Assembly (NCBI GenBank): GCA_007449985.2
Contig: VIIQ02000112.1
Span: 124,001 to 188,000 of the forward strand
Length of the DNA stretch: 64,000 nucleotides
From: Desmodesmus armatus
Taxonomy: Eukaryota; Chlorophyta; Chlorophyceae; Sphaeropleales; Scenedesmaceae
Direction: 5' to 3'
The notes below the pieces were generated by a model. The model worked only from the letters and a program-made list of their open reading frames with translations, was not told the DNA's origin and ran no database searches. Shown piece after piece: positions 21,408 to 32,700 of this stretch. Every line of letters begins with the position of its first letter. The stretch's first letter is position 1. The position numbers were made by a program, and so were the translations under genes.

Positions 21408-24080
21408 TGGAAGCTGCTATTGCCAGCAGCAGCAACAGCAGCAGCAGTGCGTCGGTGTTGCCGACGGAGGTCCACCGTGTGCATTGCAGCCTCAACCTCA
21501 ACACAGAGACGGGGCGGCTGTCTGCGCGGCGGCCCAACCTGCAGAACCAGCCAGCTATGGAGAAGGACCGATACAAGGTGCGGCTGGGCAGGACAGGCGG
21601 GCGCGGGCCTGATGGTTGCTTTGGGTCTGGTGCCAGCCTGATCGGCAGGATGGTGCTGCCTCGAGAGCTTCTCAAACCCCTCCCACACCCACACCCTACC
21701 CGTTCCCCTTTATGCTGCCCCCTTGACCTTTGGTCAATCACAAAGCTGCCTTAGCCGGCAGGACAGAACACGCGAAAGCCTGGGTGGTCAATGCGGGCAT
21801 GTTGCTAGGCTCGAGCTCATTGGCAGGTTCCCGCTCCTTCATATTCTGACGTACAGGTCACACTACAGCACACCATTGTGTTGCATATTGTGCATGTTGC
21901 AACTTTTTGCTGCTGTCTCCAGGTGCGGCGGGCTTTCTGTGCTGAGCCTGACAAGACGCTCATTGTTGCTGACTATGGTCAGTTGGAGTTGCGGCTGCTG
22001 GCCCATATGGCCAACTGTGCCAGCATGATAAAGGCCTTTGAGCTGGGGGGAGACTTCCACAGCAGGTGTGTGGGGAAGGGGGGGGGGCATGACCACTGAT
22101 GTTGATGTGCTGGGAAGGTCTTGGCAGTGTTTGGAGTGATTGGCTCATGTGACTGCGGTGCTGGGGGCAGACTTGCACAGCAGGTGGGAAGACGAGACCA
22201 GCTCAGGTTGTGCTGGAAGAGTTCGGCACCTCTCTGTGGCGAAACGGCGGTTATGCTTGTATTCTCGGTTGCTGTGTGCTTGTGTTGAGCACGGAATCGT
22301 ACTCATCTGCTGCCGCTTTCAGGACTGCTCTGGGCATGTATGACCACATCAAGGAGGCCATAGCCAACGGGGAGTGTCTGCTGGAGTGGGATGGGGGGCT
22401 GACCACAAGCCACCTCCTGCACCCTGCTCAAGGACAAGTTTGGCAGCGAGCGCAGGAAGGCCAAGGTGAGGCAATTGCTGCCTGTTGACAATTTTTTTAT
22501 AGGGGGGGCGGACCCCATTGTTGACAATCTAGGGTTCAAGCTTGAGGTTTAGGGTTCAGGTTCAAGGCAACTTCAGCATTATGTTCAGGAAAGGCAGAGT
22601 GTAGCAGCGTCTTCAAACCCAGGGTTGTGCTTGTTGAAAGGGTTCAGCACAGCTCAAAGAGGCAGCGCCAGAAGGCCAAAGTGAGGCAAGACCACGTTAG
22701 GCCAGTGCTGCGACGGGCTTTTCACACCACCAGCATGCGGCATAGGAGGCAGCGGCCCCACCTGCATGCATGTGCTGATGATTTGTGTCTGGTGTCGGTG
22801 TCTCATCCTCTACAGATGTTTTACGCATCCACTGATTCCTCATCTACCACCACTCCACCTGCCGCTGCTGCTGCTGCTGCTGCTGGTGTTGTGTTGTGTT
22901 CACTTTGACCAGATCCTCAACTTCTCCATTGCCTATGGCAAGACTGCCCACGGCCTGTCCAAGGACTGGGGGTGACACTGGATGAGGCTGAGGACACAGT
23001 CAAGCGCTGGTATGCTGACAGGTAAGCCGTTTGCCCTTACTCATTTGCCCTTACGCATTGATCAAATCGACTTGCCAAAAGCGTTTCGTCAAGGTGCCGG
23101 ACAGGAGCAGATGCCAGCAGCGCGAGTGCGAACACTGCAGAAACATTGTGATGGCAAGCTGGAAGATATTAGTGCTTGGGGGCTTTCAGGTGTCCTCTTC
23201 AGGCACAGAGGTTCCTCAACGCATGTGTCGTCATCCAAATTAGGTAGATGGATACCTAAAAGCACTGTTCTTCACCAACACGCCATCTGCTTGGGGAGCT
23301 ACCGTGTTATCAGGAGCGCCGTGTCCCATGGAACCTAACTGCCCGCCTTCTGCTGATGCTGTGTTGTGGACGGCGCTCGCAGGCCTGAGGTCGAGCGGTG
23401 GCAGCGGGAGCAGCGCGCATACGCAGCGGAGAAGGGTCACGTCAACACCATGGTCGGCAGGCGCCGCGGCCTGCGCCCCGCCATCAACAGCTCAGACAAG
23501 TGGATGCGGGCGCGCGCAGAGCGCGCTGCCATCAACACACCCATCCAGGGCAGTGCTGCAGATGTGGCCTCTGCAGCGATGCTGTCGATAGTGCAGGATA
23601 AGGTGCTCAAGGAGCTTGACTGGAAGCTGCTGCTGCAGGTGAGGATGCTGGTTTATTGGTTCACAAGTTCGGGGATGGCTGGCGCCTGGGTGTGGGGACC
23701 ATTGGGGGGGTAGCAAGAGCAGGCTGACCCGTGGCCCCCGAGGGCAGTTACTGCATGAGAATGACCCGCACCTCCCGTGGTATGCTACGCATGATGGACA
23801 ACTGTGATGAGAGACTCATCCTGCCTGCCTGCATGTGTCCCTGCCTGCCTGCACGTCCCTCTGCTGCTGCTGCTGCTGCTGCTGCTGTGTGCGTGTCTGT
23901 CAGGTTCACGACGAGGTTATGATGGAGGGGCCCAAGGGCAGTGCTGAGGCTGCCCTGCAGCGAGTCATCGCCTGCATGGAGAACCCCTGGGAGAACCTGT
24001 GCGGCTTTGTTGGCAGGCCCCTCAGGGTGGAGCTGGCTGTGGACGCAAAGATTGCTGACAACTGGTACGAGGCAAAGTGA
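13036..24080 (+). CDS. POP: Plant/protist organellar DNA polymerase (family A, POP/PolI-like), frame breaks present
   Basis: POP replicates plastid and mitochondrial DNA. Fourteen exons: 13036-13172, 13422-13528, 13876-15015, 15526-18105, 18357-18602, 18906-19351, 19711-19791, 20079-20763, 21254-21577, 21923-22065, 22323-22465, 22913-23021, 23383-23638 and 23904-24080. The start MRRTVGLSTRLFQSYMVATS is a good transit peptide. Exo motif I (ACDTEVADID) lies at about residue 475, Exo II (VWHNYGFD) near 1225 and Exo III (WIDYSALD) near 1400. Polymerase motif A is DYGQLELR (~1933), motif B RRKAKILNFSIAYGKT (~2008), motif C VHDEV (2135). The protein would be about 2192 residues, roughly twice the plant enzymes, because of Ser/Gln-rich exon 3, a ~750-residue insertion between Exo I and Exo II, and a low-complexity insert in exon 8. 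Five one-base losses must be assumed: near 15542-15546, 17869-17873, 22393-22398, 22422-22424 and 22968-22972. All intron phases close only with those bases restored. Sequencing error is more likely than a pseudogene. Confidence 0.92.
15164..15242 (+). repeat. Intronic copy of POP exon-3 3' end
   Basis: Exon 3 ends at 15015 and its last ~65 nt plus donor (14951-15031) recur at 15164-15242 in the next intron with about a dozen substitutions. Both copies share GTGGTGGACCAGCTGATGGT and ACTTACACTGACCCTGACAC-type sequence. In the copy the donor context is changed from ACAG/GTGCGT to ACATGTGCGT, so it is probably not spliced. A 10-nt G run lies just before it. Confidence 0.85.
16030..16170 (+). other. 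SAP-like helix-extension-helix segment within POP
   Basis: Inside the exonuclease-domain insertion the frame reads YTRQELEGMSLKELKDVGRR then LRLPGRSTYKAAQRDDFIRA (about residues 630-672). The pattern Leu-x-x-Met-x-Leu-x-x-Leu, then Leu-Pro-Gly-x-x-x-Lys and a second amphipathic helix, is that of SAP or Rho N-terminal DNA/RNA-binding motifs. Known plant organellar polymerases do not carry this here to my knowledge. The call is by pattern only. Confidence 0.55.
16659..17370 (+). repeat. Tandem duplicated ~105-residue domain inside POP exonuclease insertion
   Basis: Two copies start near 16659 and 17060, about 400 nt apart. Each runs TTVGELLAGM or TTKGELLVWM, then AGEPWLRLVD, an Ala-rich helix, LVVPVSVQDGI or LVVPASVVEGI, a NVSKGMLVALLEYYSGTP-type motif and a final AAQLLKQV-type helix. 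They share long identical DNA stretches such as GCAGGCGAGCCATGGCTGCG, so the duplication is fairly recent. They are separated by a CAG tract. I do not recognise the domain; its repeated KG-x-hydrophobic helices loosely recall SAP-like helices. Confidence 0.8.
22158..22195 (+). repeat. Intronic copy of POP exon-10 3' end and donor
   Basis: The exon ends at 22065 with GGGGAGACTTCCACAGCAG/GTGTGT. About 100 nt later the intron holds GGGGCAGACTTGCACAGCAG followed by GTGGGA, so both the exon end and a usable-looking donor are repeated. Use of the second donor would add intron sequence to the motif A exon. Confidence 0.75.
22658..22692 (+). repeat. Intronic copy of POP exon-11 3' end and donor
   Basis: Exon 11 ends at 22465 with GCAGGAAGGCCAAG/GTGAGGCAA. 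At 22662-22692 the intron repeats GGCAGCGCCAGAAGGCCAAA/GTGAGGCAAG. The copy conserves the motif B lead-in (RRKAK) and the donor. Confidence 0.75.
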
Positions 24081-25368
24081 GGGCTTTGCTGCTACCCTCC
24101 TTCTGTTGTGTTTGTCCGGGTGACATTGCCAAGGGGCGTCGTGATATCGCGCGGGATGTGGGCATTCAGGGGTCTTGGTGCAGGCTATTTGGTGGCATAT
24201 GCATGCAGCTGCAATAGTGCTGGCTGCTGGGTCATGTTGCCGTGATTTAAGTGCAAGTTTTGTCCGTGCTCCGTTGCTGAGCTTCATTTACACAGCCCAC
24301 GTATGGTCGTCTGGGGCCAGCTGTGGGCCAGCTGTGTCCTGAAAAGGTGTGTTGTACTACAACACGTAGTACGGCTGCCCTGGCACTTGATGGCTCCACC
24401 TGTTTGGAGGTGCCCCTCTGTGTTTTGTGTGCTTGCCTGCACCATGCAGCGCTGCTTGTTGCCTTGATCTGCGCCGGCAGGTGCAGCAGGCTGTTCCGTG
24501 TTCCATGCTGGTTTGTCAACGACCGCCGTGCCACCACTCTGTACATGTACATCATCCTTACAGTCTTTGTTGTGCTCTTGACCCAGGGCTGCAGGATGGC
24601 TGTTGGGTTGTTGCGCCTTCCGTCAGGAAAGGCTGTGCGCCTGCTCTCAGCGCACTTTTGTCGGTTTTGGACGGGGCTACAGGTTGAGCTCCTTGGTTTA
24701 GTTGTAGTGCAGCAATTGCAGCAGGTGTGTCAGGTTTGAGCCCGCATGTGTGTACAACACACTGTGAAGGGCCAGGTTCAGGTCAATGTGCTGACAGAGT
24801 CATGCACTTGGAAAGGATGTGCCGCCCAAAAGTGGTGTGCGCGTCCAAAACAACTCGGTAACAATCCTCGCACTACATAGTCACCGATGGTCACTTGGGG
24901 CTTCTCGCACAGTCATGTGCAGGCATGCGTTGATATCAAGCTCAACAGATCTTTTCTTGTTCATGATGCACGCTTGCAGGGAGTGCAGCTCTGCCCCTAT
25001 TGTGGCTCAGCACAATCCTTGTACCATGCTGCCGTTGCGCGCCATCCCTGCAGTTGCAGGCTTGGCTCCGCCATGGAGCAGTCTGATTTGTGCAGCAACC
25101 TGTAGCTGCCCTCAACTCTGCCAAAGTTCATGAAATCAACATGCTGCTCGCTTGTGCGTCTGCTGTCAGCCCCGACACTGCTTTCGTTGACTTAGCTGCT
25201 GTTGCTCAGGGCTCAGATCAGGTTGGTTTGAAATTCTGTTGCGCGGCCCAAACCCTGCCGCACTTGTCTGACATCTGTCAATTACTTCTACAGCTGTTCA
25301 CTCTTCATCGGCACGTTGAGCGCAGCGGCTCTACTCTTCTCGCCAACTGATCAACACCGACACGCACC
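24081..25368. other. Intergenic region between POP and F-box-like gene
   Basis: About 1.3 kb between two plus-strand genes. The longest frame (24323-24739, plus) is Cys/Leu-rich, has no acceptable splice partners and no family motif, so I do not call it. The interval should contain the POP 3' UTR and the promoter and 5' UTR of the next gene. Confidence 0.45.
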
Positions 25369-27738
25369 ATGTCGGAGAGTATGGCCCTGATTGACTTCCC
25401 GATGGCATTGCTGCAATATATGACCACCATGTTGCCTGCTCAGAGTGCTGCTCGTCTCAGGACCACCTGCAAGCTTCTGCAGCGGGTGAGTGGGGTTCAA
25501 ACCGAATTCAGCACAGCAGCGGTGCATGCTGGGAAGGCTTGCCACCGGCCACAGGCCACAGTAAGCCTAGCGAGGTGTTCGTAATCTGACAGCAGCGGCA
25601 TCCCCAGCAACAGTAGCACACTCTTAGCCACAGCCCAACAGCTGGGGTTGGTGTGCTGCAGCGCTGTCCTGTTGTTGCACCCAAATGATGAGCTTTCACA
25701 AGCTGGTGATCCTCATCTGATGGCATGCAAAAGGCTGCAACGGCAGCATATGCACGTGTCATGTGTCAGCAGCTGCCTACAGCAGTGTGTTGGACGATTG
25801 CTGCAGTATGTCCAACATGCCATGCAACATGCATGAAATCCGACTTGGAGGGGTACACGAGCAGCAGAGAGCACCCCATGCACCATGTTGGTTGGTCACT
25901 GATGTCGAACTTGGTACACCACATATGCTTGGCAGCCCCGCAATCGCTGTTGTAGCAGCAAGCATGCTTTTGAATCGCACATGTCAGCATTGGAAGTATG
26001 CTGTGCAGGTGATCGATACCACCTGGGATCCTGACGAGCCCATACCCCCACACAGGCGCAGCACGCCCCTCACCTTTGACCAAGTCAAGGCCCAGCTGCC
26101 CCAGCACAAGCCCTGGCCAGAGTGGGTCAAGCAAGCAGCATCCTTGCAGCGTGGTGCCACCATCAGTGATGAGGTTATGCTGCAGGACGTGTTAGGGTTG
26201 GCAGACAGGTGCAGCCTTGATGATAAGCAGTTTGAAGTACTGGAGCCCCAAGATGGCTGTGACCCCTACTGTCTGGAGGTGTTTGGTCCTGCCCTCACGC
26301 GCCTCACAGCCAACCAGGCAGTAAACTTGCTGCAGGTGAGCAGCGCGCGCACTGGGGTCGCAAAACCCTCTGATCCAAAACCTCAAAACCAACAACAAAA
26401 TAAAGGGGCTGTCCTTTATTCCAAAGGTTGCAAGGGTACAGCCCTCACCGATGCCGCTGCAAGCATACTGCCTGTCAGCACAGACACTATGCTTGCAGCA
26501 ACCCCAGCACGCTGCAAGCAAACTGGCGCAGTCCTGCAGACACCCCAGGCACCTGTCATGAGTCCTGCAGGAGCTCTGAGAGGCCCAGCACCACCAACAC
26601 CAGCACCTCAGCACACCCCACTGCCCCTTGCAGGAGATGCTGCTGCTGCTGCTGACCGATATAGCTGAAGTGGGCATCAGGCCAATGCCCACTGTGATCT
26701 AGCCACGGTGGCTAGACACATTGTGACAAACCAAGTCAGATCGGGGAATTGACTGTACTGAGATGATGAGTGCCTGGCTGCTGACTGACATGACAGGCTT
26801 CCAGTACAGTACAGTACAGTACCGTACACTTAGTAAGTGGGGACAGAGCCCCAACCACGGCACTAGCCAGCGAGCCAGGGCTCATGAGGGTGCCCCGAAG
26901 AGCCTGTCATACCCCAGTTTCTCTTCCAGTAAAAAAGGCTTGCACACCTGGTATGTACCTCTCAGGTATGGCCAACTGCTGATGATGCCGCTGCTTTTGT
27001 GTGCTGCAGGGCAAACCTGTCCTGGGTGTGATGTTCCGTGGTTTCCTAGACCTCAGCAAGTACAGCACAGCTTTTGAGCGCATGCATGAAGTTGAGGAGG
27101 TGACTTTCCGAAACCTCAAGGTAAACTGGCCGCCAAAGAAGAGGGGCGACATTGCATCTGATTCTGAGGGCGAGGCAGAGGTCATGAGTGGTGCTGCGTC
27201 TGCGCCTGGGTCTGATTTTCAGCCTTGGTGGGCACCCAGCAGAGGAACAGCTAGCTGGCTGGCTGGCAGGGGTAATGGCAACTGGCTCCAAGATGAAGTC
27301 GTTTTCTCCGGCAAGTGTGACAAACCATCATCAACGCGCATGCGTGGGCAGTGGGGCGGGTGCAGCAATGCAGAGCCATACGAGTTTTGTGTGAAAGCAC
27401 ATGACAGGCTGCTCTCCACCACTGACAGCAGCTGCAGGAGGGCAAGTGAGGAGGAGGTGGAGCAATTCGTGGCATCAGAGTCACCTAGTGTTGGTGACAA
27501 GTATGATCTGTACCTGTCATCAGAGGGTAGCAGGGGGACGAGGGACATCTACGTGTTCCTGGATCCAGGGGAGCCACGCTTCACTGGTCACCCCAAAGGG
27601 TTTGGGTCAGCGCCTGCCATGCCAGCGGCTGTGGGGCGAGTGGATGCAGCAGCAGGGGCGGCACCAACAGCGGCACCAGCAGCAACAGGGTCTTTGTTTA
27701 TCTTTAAAGCACGTGGTGCAGCATGCACCACAATTTGA
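25369..27738 (+). CDS. Possible F-box protein, otherwise unknown
   Basis: Three exons join in phase 0: 25369-25485, 26009-26335 and 27010-27738, giving 390 residues. The first exon (MSESMALIDFPMALLQYMTT then MLPAQSAARLRTTCKLLQR) resembles an F-box: a Pro-hydrophobic start, Leu-x-x-Met/Leu helix, and RLR-x-x-Cys-x-x-x at the end. Such domains bind Skp1 in SCF ubiquitin ligases. The second exon has no clear motif. The third begins VLGVMFRGFLDLSKYSTAFE and continues EVEEVTFRNLKVNW, which could be a leucine-rich-repeat-like strand pattern, then becomes acidic and Gly/Ala-rich. There is no recognisable catalytic site. The splice sites are good and codon use matches its neighbours, so a gene is likely; the F-box label is tentative. 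An additional exon inside either intron is possible. Confidence 0.5.
26802..26826 (+). repeat. Short (CAGTA)n microsatellite in intron 2 of the F-box-like gene
   Basis: About five units of CAGTA run from CCAGTACAGTACAGTACAGT into a variant unit ACCGT. It lies about 180 nt upstream of the exon 3 acceptor. No function is suggested. Confidence 0.8.
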
Positions 27739-29775
27739 TGACAACAACGGCGCATGGCGCTGCAGCTGAACTGTGATACCAGCACACTCTGGTAGTAGCA
27801 TGGGGCCTTGCAGTGAGTGCTTTGGAGTGCCTTTCTGTGAGCCCTCATGCATCGTCCCACCTGTTTGTTTCACTGGGAGGGTCTGTGGCAGCCAGCTCCC
27901 AGGTCCCATGTGGTGTGCAGTCCCAGCCGACGGTTTGACCCTGTCACAGCGGTGGCATTGTACGTATCGTAATGTTGTCAAGCACACCGTGTGACTGCAC
28001 AGCACCAGCAGCACACGCCCCATCATGCAAGTGGCGGTCCTGGCTAAGGACGTGTTTGTTCATGCAGTGGCTTTTTTGCATAGTAAACGATACTGCTGCT
28101 GAATTGCAGCGGCGGCAGTGTCACATGCGAGTGTCACTCCAGACCGTATGCTGTGCAGCTATAGCTGTTGCGATGCTGCTGCCATTGCGCATGCATGCAC
28201 TATTGTGGTGTTGTCAAGCACACCGCCTAGTACCTTCAATGGTCAAACCCACAGGCTCACATGCAGCCCCTGACCGAGCACGTGCACTCTCAGAGTGTTC
28301 ACTCCAGCACACAACCGTCGGCCGTGCTGCTGTTATGGGGGGTTCTCGTCCGCAGCTGTATGTGCGCTTGCTGTCAGGAGTGGAAGCAGGTGTAGCTGTG
28401 TTGCGCCAGCTTCTTTTTGAGGTGTCACGCACTCGTATGCTGATTTGAACATCTGGGTTGAAGGTTGTATGTTGGAATGGCGGTGTTTGTCTGAAAGTGT
28501 AGCCTCCAGTGGGGAGGCATTGCATGAGGGCAGTGTTGTGTGATGCAGCCGTTCCAACACATGCATGAATGGTGCGCGCTCGCAGCACTGTGTGCCTGCT
28601 GCATGCACTGCGTTGGTTGTTTGGGCGACCAGGTATTACCCTTTTGAGTAACACACAGCAATTGTTATTCAGCCGGGCCCCTAGCCCTGTCCAAGCAACC
28701 TTGGGCAAGCACCCGGGTACCCGCTGGTGCATGGCAAGGTCTGTCACCGTACCCACAGCGTCACCGTCAACGCTGTTTGGCATGCAGGGCTGGCGTCACC
28801 CACAGCTGCAAAGGCACTGCATGAACAACTGCACAGAAAGCTATAGGCACAGGGTGCACAACAGACCACCGCGATGCAGCACCCCCTCACAACTTGCATG
28901 CAGATTATGACACAGCTTGCTGGGATGTGAATCAATTCAAGCACTCCAAGATGCAGCCAATGCCATGGCAAGCACGGAAGTCAACAGATCTTGCCTGATA
29001 GTCAATGGGACCCTGCACTGCCCACATGCCCTAGCAGGGCAGCTGTGCCATGAGGCAACGGATCCATGTGAGCGCCACACTGGACAAATCATGCGCCAAT
29101 GCAGCAGCACCAATGCATCTTGACAACCGCGCAGGCATAGTGACTCACTATACAGGCATCCTGCTCGAAGCAGTATGCCTGTGCCTGCAAGGTTACGGCT
29201 GGAGCAGCGAGCCTGGCTGTGCTTGTGGCTCCCGCCCACCAGTGGCTGCACCACTTGAAGCCTTGAGAACCTACACATGCTGGTGTGATGGGAGAGCGCA
29301 TCGCCTGTGCACAACAACGACCAAGCAACTCAACCACACCAAATCTACAGGCTGCACCCGCACCTAACCCGGAAAGCCACGCTTGCACGCTGGTCAAGCC
29401 AGACACTCCACTCTCATTCAAGACAAGGGCAGAATCGTTGAGCCAATGACAGCCTGCAACAGCTACAATACGACCACTGAAGAGAAATCAGCTGCACACG
29501 TAAAGACCTAGACACAACAGTTCACATACAAGACACAACCACCGTCAAGCTGTACTGGCAGCAGGACAGCAGTCCTGCTACATGCTCAAGCAGCACAATA
29601 CCAGGCCAGCCAGCCAGCTGTGTCTGCTTGAGCCCCTATCCTGATGATGCCATCAAGAAGATGCCATAGACGATACAAACACTGCTGCACACCCGGTGCA
29701 CGGATACATGATAACCTGCCATCCCCCTGCCAACCAGCTAGCTACCTGCCAAGCCACAGCTGACTAGCCAGCAAG
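27739..29775. other. Convergent intergenic region, 2 kb, no gene recognised
   Basis: The F-box-like gene and the lipin gene end facing each other. Frames here are short, antisense pairs are equally long, and none carries a family motif. A short direct repeat (GTTGTCAAGCACACCG at about 27973 and 28210) is the only structure noticed. The interval should hold both 3' UTRs. Confidence 0.45.
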
Positions 29776-32700
29776 CTAGTTGGCGGGCTGTGCTGTCGAG
29801 TGTGCACTGACGGCTGCAAGCTCTGCGTCTATGTCTACATACAGTGAGGGCCTCCAGTAGTGCAGGTCATTATACTCCTCCCTGGCTGGACCCACATTCT
29901 CTAGCAGCAGACCCTCAACACCACCCTGCCGGCCACCCAGCCCTGTACCATCATCAGCCGCAGCCGCCGCAGCCGCCGCTGCTGCTGCTGCCGCCATGGC
30001 TGCCAATGCTGTTGGTGTGTCGGCAGCAGATTGCGAGCCGGGCTCGCCTGTACTGCCTGCATTCTGCTGCCGCTGCTGCTGCTGCTGTGCATCGCCGCCG
30101 GGTGACGCCCCATTTGCTGCATTGCTGCCGCCAACAATCCCACCCCCGCCGCCGCTGCTGCTGCTGCGTCGCCGCTGCTGCTCCGCTGCGAACACTGCTG
30201 CCACCACGTCCTGCTGTATCGCCCCGAGTGACGCCGCAAACTCGAGTGTGTCATGGAAGCTGCTGTACACGCTGTGCAGGCCCCTGCTGATGCTGCTGCT
30301 GGCGTTTTGCAGCAGCCCTGGGAACATTTCGTCCACGAGGTCGTTGATGGCAGACAGGCTGGACCAGGTACTGCTCTGCAGGGCGGTGGAGGCCTTCTGG
30401 ATCTGACCCTTGGGGTTGATGGTGAAGGTGCGGCTCAGAGGCACACCTACCTCCCTGCAGACAGCAGGGCGGTTGGAGGGGGGGGGGGGTGACACTCAGT
30501 CACCCCGACAGGTAGACGGAGTGCACACATGCATCCATGCAAACTTGACCTTTGAGCTGTCACTGCTCATGTGATAGTATGGCTTGCAAGGAACAGCACC
30601 CAGTTGTCTCCTCATTGCAACATTCACCCCTCACACGTATCTGGCACAGTATCTGCCCCACCCTGTCAGATGCACCCTCAGTGTCAACACACCCACTGGT
30701 GAAGCACAACAACAGGGGCATGCAGGTGCTGCTGCTGCTGCTGTTGCTGCTGCCACAACGTGCTTTTGTGCAGGCACTGCACGCACCTGTAAGCGACCTC
30801 GTCTGTGTCTCTGTTGCCAAAGCCAGCGTAGAAGGGGTTCCACTCAGCAGGGAAGAGGGCACGGATGTCCTGCAGGCAGGCAATCTTGAACTCGTGTGGC
30901 CGCCGCACAACGATCTCCCTGCAGCGCAGTGGCAACACCAGCAGCAGATGAATCAGTCACCAGTGGTGACCACCAGCACTGGGGAGGGGGGGGGGACGGG
31001 GGGCACTGTGACTGCCTGACGAGCAGGGACGCTGCCAAAGCTCATTTATTTGCCAAAGGTCAATTTAAGAGCAGGGACGTATAGAGCAGGGTTGCCTGCA
31101 GCATGGCTCTCCTCCCACTGGCATATCAGTGTCATCACCAAAGCCGCATCACAAAACAACAGCACACCCACGTTGCATGTTGCCTGCCACCCATTCAAGC
31201 TGTGTCCCGTAGACACGCATGTCACTGACATGCACAGGGCCTGTGCTGGACTCAAGGGCGACTGCTGCAGGAAAGCGCAGCAGGTCAGGCGCTGCTGCCA
31301 GCAGCAGTGCTAGGGGGTGTAGCTGTCCTCCTTCACCTGTAGAGTGATGGCAGCAGTCCGTGTGGTGAGATGATGACAGGCCCTGAGGGCATCTTGTAGT
31401 CATTCTGCACCAGCGTGTGGAGGTACTCACGAGTGATGTTGGCCTGAGCGATGGCCCTGCACACCGTAATAACACCCCACCCCACAGCACAACACAGCGC
31501 AGTACAGCACGTCAGCACGCCACACAATCAAATCTGACAGGGAATTCTTCTAAACCCATGCAGATCTCACATGAAGTGATTGATGTGGTGACCTGCCCGA
31601 GGGCCCCTGCTGCATGCATACTGGCTGCAGTGTGCATGAGCGCGTGGGTCTGGTCCCCCCCCCAACCGCATTGCACCTCAATGTGGCCCTCACTCCCCCT
31701 TCTGCCAATTGTGCCCCACTGCCCTTGCACCCCCCCCCCCCATGCCCCCCCCCATGTGTGGGTGTGTGTACACCCACCCACACCCACCTGCTTGATAGGA
31801 ACATGATCTGGTAGCCGTTGCGTGCGATGTTGTGGAACAGCTGTGTGATGCCTGGGTGGCTCCAGTCCACCCCCAGCGTGGGCAGCACGTGACCCAGCAG
31901 GTCACTGCGAGTGATGGTGCCGTCAACATCACTCACAACCTGGGGGAGACACATGCACACGCAGGAAGTGGACAGACAACAGCAGCACACGGCACATGTC
32001 TGGTTATCAATGATGTGTGTGTGTGAGGGGGGGGAAGGCAGTGCGTGATGGTGCCGTCAACATCACTCACAACCTGGCGGAGGCACACACGCACAGGGGG
32101 TGAAGACGAGACAGCAGCACACAGCACGTGTCTGGTTTCCACATATGCGTGTGTGTGTGTGTGTGTGGGGGGGGGGGGAAACAGTGCGTGAAGGAGTCAG
32201 GTCAGGTCAGCGCCCCCCCCCCTCACCGCCACATGTCGCCGACCAGGTGCGCACTCGTCTTCATACATGTGCACAGCCAGCCCTGTCGGCAACGGCTGAC
32301 CTGTGGACAACGAGACCAACCCCTCTCCCCCTCTTTTCTCCTTTCGCCCCACTGCCCCTCCCCCCCCCCCCCCGCTCACCAGGCGTGTGTTCCAGCGCAG
32401 CAGGTAGACATAAGCCGTGAGGTCTGCTGCTCCCCCCGCCCTGAAGGTGATGGTGTTGGCACCAGGGCGTAAAGGCAGCAGGTTGAGCTGCTCACTGGTG
32501 GGGGTCAAGGTCTTGCGGATGAGGATGATGTGCTTCTTGCGGCTGCAGCAGGGACACGCACACACAACAGGACAGCTCAGCACAGCACACCATCACATTG
32601 ACCAAGTCTGCAGCTACAGGATACGGCAGCGTCAGTGGCAGCAAATTCTCAGGTCTAGACATGTGTACGACGCTGCCACCAACGCCTTGAGTACATGCCT

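Noticed and set aside
15526..24080. Calling POP a pseudogene
   Set aside because: Five frame breaks exist, but all are one-base losses, mostly at G or C runs, all splice sites are intact and all catalytic motifs are preserved.
24323..24739. 138-residue plus-strand frame between POP and the F-box-like gene
   Set aside because: Cys/Leu-rich with no motif, no splice partner and unlike neighbouring coding composition.
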